From NCBI GenBank assembly GCA_937901445.1, contig CALDHY010000017.1, positions 1 through 63,924 on the forward strand: 63,924 nt of DNA. The letters are read 5' to 3'. The notes beneath the pieces were generated by a model. That model saw only the letters and a program-made list of their open reading frames with translations. It searched no databases and had not been told where the DNA came from. Shown in pieces: positions 10,001 through 18,006 of the stretch. Numbering within the stretch: position 1 is the first letter of the stretch; each line of letters begins with the position of its first letter. A program made the position numbers and the translations under genes. The stretch comes from an uncultured Selenomonadales bacterium (GTDB lineage: Bacteria > Bacillota > Negativicutes > Selenomonadales > Selenomonadaceae).

Positions 10001-10008
10001 GGGGATAA
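7006..10008 (+). CDS. multidomain arylsulfatase, Ser-type
   Basis: This 1000-residue secreted hydrolase removes sulfate esters, probably from host or dietary glycans. A signal peptide (about 1-22) precedes a sulfatase domain (about 27-540) with metal-binding DD (36-37). The formylglycine site is SCPSRAQLLTGR, so by position the modified residue is Ser74, followed by Cys75. A LamG/concanavalin-like domain spans about 555-765 (YPFDGSLDD, then FRIGGHKAG). A third copy of the AAAAGTNHRSFW module spans about 795-945, and a C-terminal tail FDLQGRPFPKHAKGIRV follows. The gene starts 24 bp after the module protein, so the two are probably one operon. A long antisense open frame is a shadow. Confidence 0.93.
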   Translation: MRRNYQRALTALPALLPAIASAQQASRPNIMLIVVDDMGYSDLQCFGGEVESPNLNALAENGMRFTQFYNSGRSCPSRAQLLTGRYAQTVGITGMGLSMTHDCVTIPEALRDAGYHTAMSGKWHLSLTKSIGSQTEQMEWLSHQNYFGNRPFAPLDTYPCNRGFDQHWGTIWGVTDHFDPFSLVHNEEPIFTDSIPADFYYADFVADKAIDMMDEMTADGRPFFMYVAFQEPHWPLHAKPQDIAKYKGRFDDGWDALRERRYQRMQELGLVDPAETPPAANASGRKWEDETDKAFQSANMEVHAAMIDCVDQNIGRIIDELKRRGIFDNTLIIFTSDNGASSENYTIGDFDRQDRTRNGQTVVRNAAVPGGQLTYNYLHTGWAGAVNAPYRYWKTTQFHGGTAAPTIVHWPSGLAQGKEGTITSQPCSFLDVMPTCLELAGASYPSFYGGNSIKPLADEGRSIVPLLQEKEGWDDERVMYWEHEGGKAVRKGNWRLTALAGGGWQLFDLAHDLSETNNLAAEYPEKVREMKALWNTWAKGVGLSVTEDITDTRTELIFHYPFDGSLDDTSPSGYVLTASPNGISYGDGQVGQALQLNGNAQYLDLNTTGILDTRVTQTTFCAWIFDENAEAPNAANQTEGGNYFRDEVILAQRDNAGTGRIYLYGRAEVPASGGTPVFLYDNFLGGTQHRATAGSLKPGTWQHVAVVCDPVGQSVTYYINGERDCTVTTGTFETCTGGFRIGGHKAGKDYFRGYIDDAWFFKGILSADEIRQIRDNTFDPAPYYPDGGGDEPGTEDWPLKDQAYTIRNFSSTPAYMVDNMESDDRITCEGSIGEAACWIFEPTANAQCYRVRNLLTGRYIQGYAKASGTAVNMGSEGVEYYVAPQTSEGGRYGFACTAVTPHDFSSGTIGLNLRAESNQADCLVQTYAAAAGTNHRSFWTLDAVPEDILTDIKAFPVTGTEMEGGKSLFHKPFDLQGRPFPKHAKGIRVQRGRKSLQGGG

Positions 10009-10020
10009 ACACGGCGTGTC

Positions 10021-10112
10021 GCGTTGGCCAACACGGCGTGCCGTGTGAGGCGATGCGGCGTGCCGTGTGAGGCGATGCGGCGTGCCGTGTTGGACAACAC
10101 GGCACGCCGCAT
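10021..10112. terminator. short tandem repeats ending in a perfect hairpin
   Basis: CGGCGTGCCGTGTGAGGCGATG is repeated in tandem with 22-bp spacing. The last copy forms a perfect 18-bp stem: 10,075-10,092 pairs with 10,095-10,112 across a GA loop. It sits between the convergent sulfatase and RlpA-like genes and could stop transcription from both sides, though it lacks a T-run. Confidence 0.55.
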
Positions 10113-10155
10113 TCAGATGCATGGCATGGCGGCAGGAAATCTGCCTTCTTGGAGG

Positions 10156-10680
10156 TCATTCCTCCGCTTTCTCCGTGATTTTTGTCGTGTCGCGCTGCCA
10201 GGCCGGGTCGGGATAAGTGGCGGCAGGCGTGTAGTGCAGGTCAAGCTCCGGAATCTCCATCAGACTGTCCTCCTCGGCGCGGTAGGGAATCTTGCCCGGA
10301 TGGTAAGGCGTGATCTCCACCATAGAGAAGCCCGCCCGGATGATGTCCAGCTCGCGGGCCGCGGCACGGCTAAGGTCGATGATGAAACGCTTGGAATAGG
10401 GGCCGCGGTCGGTGACGCGCACGATGACCGAACGGTCGTTGAGCGGGTTGCGCACCTTCAGCAACGTGCCAAAGGGGTACTTCAGGTGTGCGCAGGTCAT
10501 GCTGTCGCGATTGTAGGGCTCTCCGTTTGCCATGCGTCGGCCATGCAGCTTGTCGGAATAGTACGAGGCGTTGCCTTTGACCATAGACCATTCTCCCTCA
10601 CTGTCAGGCACAGGCGAAAGTCCGTCAGGCACAGGCCGCCAGGCGAGGAACAGAAACAGGAGGGGGAGCAACTTTTTCAT
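10156..10680 (-). CDS. RlpA-like double-psi beta-barrel protein
   Basis: The protein has a signal sequence (MKKLLPLLFLFLAW) and an RlpA-type domain: ASYYSDKLHGRRMANGEPY, then AHLKYPFGTLLKVRNP and VTDRGPYSKRFIIDLSRAAA. RlpA proteins bind or cleave denuded peptidoglycan at septa; the conserved YY, H and D residues of the family are present. ATG 10,680 is chosen because it starts the signal peptide directly. It is single-domain, without the SPOR domain of Proteobacterial RlpA, as is common in Bacteroidetes. It is transcribed away from the export genes. Confidence 0.88.
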   Translation of the reverse strand: MKKLLPLLFLFLAWRPVPDGLSPVPDSEGEWSMVKGNASYYSDKLHGRRMANGEPYNRDSMTCAHLKYPFGTLLKVRNPLNDRSVIVRVTDRGPYSKRFIIDLSRAAARELDIIRAGFSMVEITPYHPGKIPYRAEEDSLMEIPELDLHYTPAATYPDPAWQRDTTKITEKAEE

Positions 10681-10797
10681 AGGCATAGGATGTGACTCTT
10701 TGCTCAAATCGACTGCAAGTTAGTTCTTTCTGCACAACAATTGCAACAATAAGATGTTTTTTTTGCCCCAATGTGCGTCGTTACGACTTTTTTTTCG

Positions 10798-10805
10798 TAA
10801 TTTTG
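10798..10805 (+). promoter_or_regulatory. -7 element of an export-operon promoter
   Basis: TAATTTTG matches the Bacteroidetes -7 consensus TAnnTTTG and lies 25 bp before the start of the export lipoprotein gene. No good TTTG is seen 19 bp upstream, so the promoter is only half supported. Confidence 0.4.
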
Positions 10806-10829
10806 CGCACAAAACTATATAAAATAAAG

Positions 10830-11648
10830 ATGAAAAGGACAACTTTATCGCTTGTGACCTGTGCGCTGTGCATGGGAATGATGACCTCTTGTATCTCGAA
10901 TAAGAAGATGATTTACCTGCAGGGAGCCACCCAGTCGTATGCTGTTCCCCAGAACATAGAGGACTACTTCGAGTTGCAGGTGCAGCCCGATGACCAGCTT
11001 GCCATCTCTGTGGCAAGTAAGGACAACGAGTTGCTTGCCCGCTTCAACAACAACACGCTCATCGGCGGCGGCAACAACTCTCAGATGGGAACCAACACGG
11101 TCAACGTCTCCTCCGGCGTGTCCTACTTCCGCGTGAACAAGGAGGGAAACATCGAGTTCCCCATCTTCGGAACGATTCATGTGGGTGGCATGACGACCGG
11201 CGAAATATCGGCTATGATACAGAAGCGCATGATTGAGGAGGGCTACATCAACGACGCTGTGGTCAACACCAAGATAATGAGCTTCAAGGTGACCGTCATG
11301 GGCGACGTGAAGAACCCCGGCACGCAGACCTACCAGGGCGAGCGTCTGACGATACTGGAAGCCCTGGGCAAGGCCGGAGACCTGACCAACAGCGCCTACC
11401 GCGACAATGTCCTCGTCATCCGCGAGGAGAACGGCATGCGGAAGGCCTACGAGGTGAACCTGCTCGACAATCAGGCCGTGTTCAGCTCGCCTGCCTATTA
11501 CCTGCAGCAGAACGACGTCATCTATGTGCAGCCCAACAAGAGCCAGCGCGTGAAGGGCAGCACAAGCTACACATGGCTGTCCGTCGGCAGCACGGTTGTC
11601 GGCATGGTTGTCAGCATCGTTTCCCTTGTCGTGGCACTCAAGAAGTAA
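10830..11648 (+). CDS. polysaccharide export lipoprotein (Wza/BexD-like)
   Basis: This outer-membrane lipoprotein should form the exit channel for an exopolysaccharide. The signal MKRTTLSLVTCALCMGMMTSC ends in a lipobox with Cys21. A Poly_export domain follows (YFELQVQPDDQLAISV) and then a SLBB domain (VTVMGDVKNPGTQTYQGERL). A hydrophobic segment at the C-terminus (residues about 250-270) is typical of Bacteroidetes members. ATG 10,830 is chosen for the signal peptide. The Wzc-like gene follows after 39 bp, and the pair would span both membranes. Confidence 0.92.
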   Translation: MKRTTLSLVTCALCMGMMTSCISNKKMIYLQGATQSYAVPQNIEDYFELQVQPDDQLAISVASKDNELLARFNNNTLIGGGNNSQMGTNTVNVSSGVSYFRVNKEGNIEFPIFGTIHVGGMTTGEISAMIQKRMIEEGYINDAVVNTKIMSFKVTVMGDVKNPGTQTYQGERLTILEALGKAGDLTNSAYRDNVLVIREENGMRKAYEVNLLDNQAVFSSPAYYLQQNDVIYVQPNKSQRVKGSTSYTWLSVGSTVVGMVVSIVSLVVALKK

Positions 11649-11687
11649 GTAAGTTCACAGTTCAAACACATAGTCAAGAGTTTAATA

Positions 11688-14126
11688 ATGGAAGCAAACA
11701 GCAGCAATACCACATCCCGCGAGCGCAGACGCAGAAATTCGAGCGTAGAGGAGACCCTCACCTTCCGCGACATATTAGATACGTTCCTGGTCAACTGGGT
11801 ATGGTTTCTCCTCTCCGTCATTATTTGCGTGGCGGCATCGAGGTTATATTTAGCCACGAAGTCCAACGTCTATCAGCGGCAGGCGGTGATGCTTGTCAAG
11901 GACGACAGCGGCCAGGGCGGTAGCAGGCGTTCCAATATCAGCACCGACGCACTGATGCAGCTCAACGGCGTGCTTGCAGGAGCCAGTGTCAAGAACGAGG
12001 TGTATATCCTGCACTCCTTCATGCTTGCGCAGGAGGTAGCGAAGAACCTCCAGCTCGATGTCATGTACAATATCCGCGTCGGCCTGCGCAACGTGTCGCT
12101 CTACGACAACCGTCCCTTCACGGTCAACTTCATCTCGGAGTTCAAGGTGCCTGCAAGCTTCAAGCTTGTCATCGACGACGAGGAGGGCGGAACCATCACG
12201 GAGGCCACATACGGCTCCCCGATGATGAGGTCTGACTTCACGGCGAAGGTCGAATGGGACAAGACGGTGAAGACACCCTTTGGCGAGTTTGCGGTAACAC
12301 CCGACAAGAAGCTGCTCGAGGAATTCATAGGCCAGACAATCAGCGTGTCGCGCGTCAGCATGGAGGATGCCGCCATCATGCTGTTCAACAAAGTCACCAG
12401 CAGCGAGATTGACAAGGAGAGCACGCTCGTCCGCATCACATGTACCGACACGAACATCCAGCGCGCGGATGACATCCTCAATGGCTTGCTCGATGCCTAC
12501 AAGCGCAGCATCATCGAGGACAAGAACCAGATTGCGAAGAGCACATCGGAGTTCATCGAGGACCGCATCGGCCTCATCCACAGGGAACTGAGCGAGGTGG
12601 AAGGCCAGATGGCAGAGTTCAAGCAGAGCAGCGGCCTGGTGGACATCAAGGCAAGCAGCGACGCCTTCATCGCACAGAGCAACACCGCCCGCCAGCGCAC
12701 CATACAGGCCGAGACGCAGTACTCAATGGTGGAGTACCTCGTTGACTACCTCACCCAGAATGCCGGCGCAGGCAACCTCATCCCCACCATGGGCGGTATC
12801 AGCGACCCAGGCATCACCACACAGATTGCCAACTACAACCAGATGATGCTGCAGCGCAACCGACTGGCCGAGAACACCTCCGAGAACAGTCCCACCATCG
12901 TTGACTTTGACAAGAACCTGGAGCAGATGCGCTCTGCGATACAGGCTTCTCTCAAGGGCTACAGCGCAAGTCTCAAGCTGCAGGTGGAGAAGGCAAAGAA
13001 GGAGGAGGCCGGGCTGATGGGCAGCCTGCAGGCTGTGCCACAGAAGGAGAAGAAGGTCATCGACATCCAGCGCCAGCAGTCCATCAAGGAGACGCTCTAC
13101 ACCTATCTGCTCAACAAGCGCGAGGAGACGGCTCTGCAGCTTGCCATCACCGAGGCAAACATCCGCGTCGTGGAGCAGCCCTTCGGCAGCCGCACACCCA
13201 TCGCTCCCCGCACGAAGGTAATCACGCTCGTTGCACTGCTCATCGGTCTCGTCGTTCCCTTCCTCTTCTTCCAGCTGCGGAAGTTCTTCGACACCTCCGT
13301 TCACGGGCGCAAGGACATTGAGAAGTTCACCACCATTCCCATCCTTGGCGAGGTGCCGCACAGCAAGGTCAACATCCAGGACTCCGAGATAATCGTCGAG
13401 GGAGACAAGGATGAAGTCCTTTCCGAGGCGTTCCGGCTGATACGTTTCAACGTGCCGTTCATCAACAAGGACGCGCGTGTCTTCATGCTCACCAGCACGA
13501 TGCCGGGCGAGGGAAAGACGTTCATCAGCGGAAACTTTGCCGCCACGCTCGGACTGACGGGCAAGCGGGTGGTGCTCGTGGACGCTGATATCCGCAAGCG
13601 CACACGAAGCCGGCTCTCGCAGGTGGAGACCAGGCAGGGCCTCACCTCATACCTCTCGGGTCATGTCGATGATGTGTCCAGCCTGATTGTCACGAAGAGT
13701 AAGAAGTGCAACCTCGACATCCTGCCTGCCGGCATCGTCGCTCCCAACCCCACCGAGCTGCTTATGAGCAGCAGGCTGGAGGAGTGCGTGGAGGAGCTGA
13801 AGAAGTTCTACGACTATGTTGTCATCGATAATGTGCCTGCCCAGGTAGTCGCGGATGCCGGCATCGTCAACCGCGTGGCCGACCTGACCATCTACGTCCT
13901 GCGCGAGACGAAGGTTGACCGCCGCTACCTGCCCGAGCTGGAGCGCCTGCACCAGGAGAATAAGTTCAAGCATCTCTGCCTCGTGGTGAATGACAGCCGC
14001 GGCAAGTACAGGAAGTACGGCTACGGCTATGGCTACGGCTATGGCTACGGTTATGGATATGGCTATGGCAGCAGGGAGAGAAGAAAGAAAGGCTTCTTTG
14101 GCCGTCTGTTCGGTCGCCGCGGATAG
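11688..14126 (+). CDS. polysaccharide co-polymerase with tyrosine autokinase domain (Wzc-like)
   Basis: This 812-residue inner-membrane protein should control exopolysaccharide chain length and export with the upstream lipoprotein. A Wzz domain with a first membrane helix near residue 40 and a second near 515 frames a long periplasmic coiled coil. The cytoplasmic BY-kinase has Walker A MPGEGKTF (about 605-612), Walker A' VVLVDADIRKR and Walker B YVVIDNVP. The tail is an unusually regular Gly-Tyr run (about residues 779-793) followed by a basic stretch. It is the likely autophosphorylation cluster. Confidence 0.93.
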   Translation: MEANSSNTTSRERRRRNSSVEETLTFRDILDTFLVNWVWFLLSVIICVAASRLYLATKSNVYQRQAVMLVKDDSGQGGSRRSNISTDALMQLNGVLAGASVKNEVYILHSFMLAQEVAKNLQLDVMYNIRVGLRNVSLYDNRPFTVNFISEFKVPASFKLVIDDEEGGTITEATYGSPMMRSDFTAKVEWDKTVKTPFGEFAVTPDKKLLEEFIGQTISVSRVSMEDAAIMLFNKVTSSEIDKESTLVRITCTDTNIQRADDILNGLLDAYKRSIIEDKNQIAKSTSEFIEDRIGLIHRELSEVEGQMAEFKQSSGLVDIKASSDAFIAQSNTARQRTIQAETQYSMVEYLVDYLTQNAGAGNLIPTMGGISDPGITTQIANYNQMMLQRNRLAENTSENSPTIVDFDKNLEQMRSAIQASLKGYSASLKLQVEKAKKEEAGLMGSLQAVPQKEKKVIDIQRQQSIKETLYTYLLNKREETALQLAITEANIRVVEQPFGSRTPIAPRTKVITLVALLIGLVVPFLFFQLRKFFDTSVHGRKDIEKFTTIPILGEVPHSKVNIQDSEIIVEGDKDEVLSEAFRLIRFNVPFINKDARVFMLTSTMPGEGKTFISGNFAATLGLTGKRVVLVDADIRKRTRSRLSQVETRQGLTSYLSGHVDDVSSLIVTKSKKCNLDILPAGIVAPNPTELLMSSRLEECVEELKKFYDYVVIDNVPAQVVADAGIVNRVADLTIYVLRETKVDRRYLPELERLHQENKFKHLCLVVNDSRGKYRKYGYGYGYGYGYGYGYGYGSRERRKKGFFGRLFGRRG
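14016..14069 (+). repeat. 6-bp tandem repeat encoding the Gly-Tyr tail
   Basis: GGCTAC and GGCTAT alternate about eight to nine times, giving Gly-Tyr pairs. The six-base unit keeps the frame, so slippage would change the number of tyrosines without breaking the kinase. Confidence 0.8.
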
Positions 14127-14136
14127 AGATTCATCC

Positions 14137-14240
14137 AGACCCTCTAAATCTCCCTTAAAGGGAGACTTACTCTCCTCCCCTTTAAGGCGAGCTTGGGAAG
14201 GGTCTTCCTCCCCCCTCGGGGAGGTCTGGAGGAGGTCGGC
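14137..14240. repeat. GC-rich dispersed repeat between genes
   Basis: Pairing blocks CTCCCTTAAAGGGAG and CCCCCCTCGGGGAGG fill the gap between the kinase and the oxidoreductase. The same block pattern is found inside the glycosyltransferase gene at 4966-5056. The stems could act as a weak terminator. Apart from this repeat the gap holds nothing. Confidence 0.6.
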
Positions 14241-14248
14241 ATAGAGAG

Positions 14249-15676
14249 ATGTCCAGGAGCGTAATCATAATTGGAGCAGGGGTGGCGGGCTTGTCCTCCG
14301 CCTTCTATTCGCGTCTGGCGGGTTTTGATGTGACTGTCTACGAGCAGGGGAATTGCCCCGGCGGAGTTTCCACAAGCTGGAGCCGCCGGGGCTATACGTT
14401 TGATGGCGGCGTCCATTGGCTTGTGGGTTCCTCGCCCAGGTTTCAGCCTTTCCACAGGAGATGGGTGGAGACGGGTGCGCTGCAGGCCAATAATCCCGTG
14501 GTGTATGCCGACCCGGTGTTTGTGTTCAGGAGTGGCGATGTCTCGCTGCACCTGTGGCGCGACATAGACCGCCTGATATCGGAACTCGCGCGGTTCGCGC
14601 CGGAGGACAGGGAGGCCATCCTTGCGCTCCGGCGTCATGTGCGGATTGTGGCGACCTATATGCCTGCTCCCTGCGGGATTGCCGACTGGGGGAGGCGGCT
14701 CCTGCGCCTGCCCGCCTTTGTCCCCCTGCTGGTGTCTCTCATGCGCACATCCACACGGCAGTATGTTGAGCGGTTCAGGAACCCCTGCGTCAGGGAGATG
14801 CTATCCTCCGTCCTGAACGTGGAGCAGAATGCCCTCTCTCTCATCGGAACCCTGGTGGGCTACGCATCGGGCGACAACGGCTTCCCGGCCGGCGGGTCTC
14901 GCCGCCTGGCGGAGAACATGGAGCAGGCAGCCCTGCGGGCAGGGTGCCGCATCGTCTATCGGGCAAAGGTGGAGCGGATATGCATCCAAGAGAAGCGCGT
15001 GACGGGCGTGATGGCGAAAGGCGTATTCCGGCCAGCCGACCGTGTGATTGTCGCGTTTGACACCTGTACGGCCCTGCGCACCCTCTTTGATGAGCCTTTG
15101 CAGGAGAGGTGGGCGCGGAAACTGCGGGTGGGAGTGGACTCAGAGCACTGCTCGCTGCTCTCGCTCGGCGTGGAGAGAGACCTGGACTGCCTGCCTTCGG
15201 CCATGCGCATACAAATGAGGGAGCCGGTGGTCCTTGCAGGTCTGGAATACTCTACGCTGTGGGTCTACCGCTACAGCTGCCGCGACGGCTACGCCCCCCG
15301 AGGGTGTACCTCGCTGACCATCCTCTTCCCCGGCGACTCCTACGACTACTGGAAAGCCGCCAAGGCCGACGGCTCGTATGCCGGCAAGAAACGCGACTTC
15401 ACGGAAAAAGTCCTCCGGCTTCTGGCCGAGTACCTGCCGGAGACGAAGGGATATGTGGCGGTGATGGACCTTGCCACCCCCGTCACCTACGAGCGGTATT
15501 GCGGTTGCTACAGGGGCGGGTACATGAGCCTCTGGCGTGCCGGACAAAGCCCCTTCCATGTCCCGGCGGCAAGCCGGTCGGTGCGCGGCCTGCACTTCGC
15601 CGGGATGCGCACCCTTATGTCCGGCGGACTGCCCGTCTCCGTGCAAAGCGGTTACAAGGCAGCGAAGTCCTTGTAA
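14249..15676 (+). CDS. FAD-dependent oxidoreductase, phytoene desaturase/CrtI-like
   Basis: The N-terminus IIIGAGVAGLSSAFYSRLAG is the Rossmann dinucleotide loop, followed by the acidic strand end VYEQ and GGVSTSWSRRGYTFDGGVHWL, the CrtI/CrtISO signature. The C-terminus has the second FAD patch HFAGMRTLMSGGLPVSVQSG. The family desaturates or isomerises carotenoids and related polyenes; some members act on other lipids. No carotenoid synthase is next to it, so the substrate is open. It lies after the export genes, separated by a repeat. Confidence 0.85.
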   Translation: MSRSVIIIGAGVAGLSSAFYSRLAGFDVTVYEQGNCPGGVSTSWSRRGYTFDGGVHWLVGSSPRFQPFHRRWVETGALQANNPVVYADPVFVFRSGDVSLHLWRDIDRLISELARFAPEDREAILALRRHVRIVATYMPAPCGIADWGRRLLRLPAFVPLLVSLMRTSTRQYVERFRNPCVREMLSSVLNVEQNALSLIGTLVGYASGDNGFPAGGSRRLAENMEQAALRAGCRIVYRAKVERICIQEKRVTGVMAKGVFRPADRVIVAFDTCTALRTLFDEPLQERWARKLRVGVDSEHCSLLSLGVERDLDCLPSAMRIQMREPVVLAGLEYSTLWVYRYSCRDGYAPRGCTSLTILFPGDSYDYWKAAKADGSYAGKKRDFTEKVLRLLAEYLPETKGYVAVMDLATPVTYERYCGCYRGGYMSLWRAGQSPFHVPAASRSVRGLHFAGMRTLMSGGLPVSVQSGYKAAKSL

Positions 15677-15688
15677 TCGCTGCCTTGT

Positions 15689-15720
15689 TCATTGATTCAT
15701 CATGGTGCAGCAATTGCTGC
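15689..15720. repeat. palindrome with shared TTGATTCATCATG flank
   Basis: TGCAGCAATTGCTGCA at 15,703-15,718 is a perfect palindrome flanked by CATCATG on both sides. The leading TTGATTCATCATG equals the one before the palindrome at 600. It lies between the convergent oxidoreductase and fasciclin genes. Confidence 0.65.
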
Positions 15721-15760
15721 ATCATGTACAAGCAAAGAATCCGGCACGGGCTGCCGGGTG

Positions 15761-17893
15761 TTACCAGATGTCCTCGGGGGTCTCGGGGTTGTCGTAGACC
15801 TCCTTCGCGCAGTACTCCAGGTAGTCCATGTAGAAGAAGCGCGTGGGATCGTCCATGACGGTCTTGAACTTGATGTAGTAGGTGATGTCGGGATCCATCG
15901 TCTCGCGGATGATGATGCGGCGTATGCAGACGTTGGAGGCCCTCATCATGGTGCTGCCGCCGGGGGCACCCGCGCAGTACTGGTTGCAGCCCTTCATGAA
16001 GCCGTTGTTGCGCAGGCGCTTGTCGACCTCGGCATTGAAGTCGTCGTCGTTGGTGTCGCGCTCATAGCCGATGTCGCTGGGCACGTCGCCTCCGCTGGTG
16101 TGCAGCGTGTTCTCCGCCGTCTGCCGGAGATCCATAGGAATGCCCATCGCGGCCAGCTTCTCCTTGTTGCTGCCCCAGTAGAACTGAACCATGCCGCGGC
16201 GGTAGCCGCCGCTCTGGATGGCGAAGCGCAGCTCGTAGGTGCCGCGGCGAGGCACGGGCGGAAGGCGCATGGTACACTCCAGGAGCCCGCGGATAGACAT
16301 CTCGTCGCCCTGCATGTTTGCCCATCCGTTGCCCCGGCCAGTCCAGTAGAAGAACTGCGTGTCCTTGGAGATGTCCACGTCGTCGAGGTACTTGTAGTCG
16401 TCGTCGGTGGGGATGTAGACGTTCTTGTGCTTCACGTCGGTTATCTCGGAGCAGCGTATGTCATTGTTCATGAACTCGGGCCACATGCTCGGCACGCTCC
16501 AGCGGATGCGCTGCTTCTGTAGGTTGTCGCGCGTCACGTCGCTGTACCAGAGGAGCTTTTCGATGGGGTAGATGATGCCGTTGCGTATGTTGTTGTCTCC
16601 CTCCAGGTTGGGCTCGCCTATGGCAATGCCTTCCCTCTCGGCGGGGCAGGAGAGCTCATGGTAGGTGCCCTGGCGTCCGTTGTCGAGGACGGGGAAGCGG
16701 TTGATGTAGACACCCTCGCTCTCGCGGCTCTCGAAGAGCTTGAGCAGGCGGCGCTTGCCCATCGTGGTGTAGAACTCCATGATGGCGACGCTCGGCACTT
16801 TGCGGTTGATGTCGTAGCCCTTCTCGTTGTAGTGGTAGACGAGCTTGTCGGCGCTGAGGCGCTCGGGCAGCAGGTGGTAGGTGATGAACTGGTAGAGCAG
16901 GTTGTCCTCCGACTGGTAGTTGGCGTCCCGCTTAGCCTCTGGATAGATGCCCTGGCTGTCGAGGTAGTTCATCACGTCCTCCATTGTGATGTCCGCGGGA
17001 CTCTTTCCGATGGCGGCTGACCAGAAGGCGTCGGTCTCGGCAAAGAAGGTGAAGCCGAAGTAGCGGTGCTCGGGGGTGTAGAACGTCTCGTTGCCGCCGT
17101 CGCCCACGCTGTTGCTGCTCTTCGTCACCTTGTCTGCCTGGAAGCGCGACTCATACTCTTCGTCGCGATTGGCGGAGAGCGACTTGAACAGGCCGCACGA
17201 CTGGACTATCTTTGCCGACACGACGAAGCCCGACGTGCTGTCCTCAATGTATTTCCTCAAGAGCAAGTCCATCGTGTCGTTGCTCGGCGCGATGACACCG
17301 TGCATGGAATGTATGACGCCGTTGATGCAAAGGATGTCGCGGTTGTTCTGGTCGATGACGCAGTCGCCCACGAGGATGCTGTCGGGCAGGTCGGTATACT
17401 GCACGACGAGCTTGCGGTCGTTCATGTTAGCCAGGGGAATCTCCACGCTGTTGGAGGTGGAGGTGGCAACGGGCAGGTTGCTTATCTGGTATTCGCTGTA
17501 GTCGTCGCCGCTGTCGATGATGCTGTTGAACACAATGATTTGTGCGATGGAGTCGCGCTTGTGCTCACTGGGGAAGGCATCCCAGCTGGGTTCGGGGATG
17601 AGGCCGGTGTGGCAGAGCGAGTCGAGGAAAGCCTGGATGGCATCGTTGGTGGGTGCGAAGATGGTGTAGTGGCCGCGAGCTGAGAGGAGCTGGCTGACGG
17701 TCGTGTTGCTTATGCTTGACACGGGTGTCTCTCCGAGCAGGCGGAAATACTCGCTGTATTGCCCGTGCTTGCTCAAGTAGCTGGTTATGGTCTCTTCCTT
17801 GAATACATAGCGTGCCGACGTATCAATCTCTTCCGTGCATCCTGCCATAATCATGGAAACAATGGCAAGAATGAGTAACACATTCTTTTTCAT
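15761..17893 (-). CDS. fasciclin-domain surface lipoprotein
   Basis: The signal MKKNVLLILAIVSMIMAGC ends in a lipobox Cys. A FAS1 domain follows (YFRLLGETPVSS, then HYTIFAPTNDAIQAFLDS and NGVIHSMHGVI). The remaining roughly 480 residues contain a second, weaker fasciclin-like part and a large C-terminal beta-rich region of no known family. FAS1 domains mediate adhesion or ligand binding; Bacteroidetes use such lipoproteins at the outer membrane. ATG 17,893 is used because a TTG nine bases upstream would precede the signal. A well-matched promoter lies about 45 bp upstream. Confidence 0.85.
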   Translation of the reverse strand: MKKNVLLILAIVSMIMAGCTEEIDTSARYVFKEETITSYLSKHGQYSEYFRLLGETPVSSISNTTVSQLLSARGHYTIFAPTNDAIQAFLDSLCHTGLIPEPSWDAFPSEHKRDSIAQIIVFNSIIDSGDDYSEYQISNLPVATSTSNSVEIPLANMNDRKLVVQYTDLPDSILVGDCVIDQNNRDILCINGVIHSMHGVIAPSNDTMDLLLRKYIEDSTSGFVVSAKIVQSCGLFKSLSANRDEEYESRFQADKVTKSSNSVGDGGNETFYTPEHRYFGFTFFAETDAFWSAAIGKSPADITMEDVMNYLDSQGIYPEAKRDANYQSEDNLLYQFITYHLLPERLSADKLVYHYNEKGYDINRKVPSVAIMEFYTTMGKRRLLKLFESRESEGVYINRFPVLDNGRQGTYHELSCPAEREGIAIGEPNLEGDNNIRNGIIYPIEKLLWYSDVTRDNLQKQRIRWSVPSMWPEFMNNDIRCSEITDVKHKNVYIPTDDDYKYLDDVDISKDTQFFYWTGRGNGWANMQGDEMSIRGLLECTMRLPPVPRRGTYELRFAIQSGGYRRGMVQFYWGSNKEKLAAMGIPMDLRQTAENTLHTSGGDVPSDIGYERDTNDDDFNAEVDKRLRNNGFMKGCNQYCAGAPGGSTMMRASNVCIRRIIIRETMDPDITYYIKFKTVMDDPTRFFYMDYLEYCAKEVYDNPETPEDIW

Positions 17894-17938
17894 GTTAGAC
17901 AAATAAGGCTAAGTTATCGGTTAGTTAGTTATCATGCA

Positions 17939-17969
17939 CAAAGTTAAGATTATTTTCCGTAACATCAAA
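17939..17969 (-). promoter_or_regulatory. Bacteroidetes-type promoter of the fasciclin gene
   Basis: On the minus strand TTTG (17,969-17,966), a 19-nt spacer and TAACTTTG (17,946-17,939) match TTTG-N19-TAnnTTTG exactly, with the start codon 46 bp downstream. Confidence 0.75.
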
Positions 17970-18006
17970 GAAAGTGGGATCTTTTTTGGCTCTATTGTCC
18001 AAGAAC

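Noticed and set aside
10021..10112. Insertion sequence end
   Set aside because: No transposase and no matching second end; a convergent-gene hairpin explains it.
6910..10122. 1070-residue open frame on the minus strand
   Set aside because: It is antisense to the sulfatase, whose motifs are unmistakable; the frame is a GC-rich shadow.
16658..17683. Plus-strand open frames over the fasciclin gene
   Set aside because: They are antisense shadows rich in Val/Ala/Asp without motifs; the minus-strand gene has a lipobox, a FAS1 motif and a promoter.
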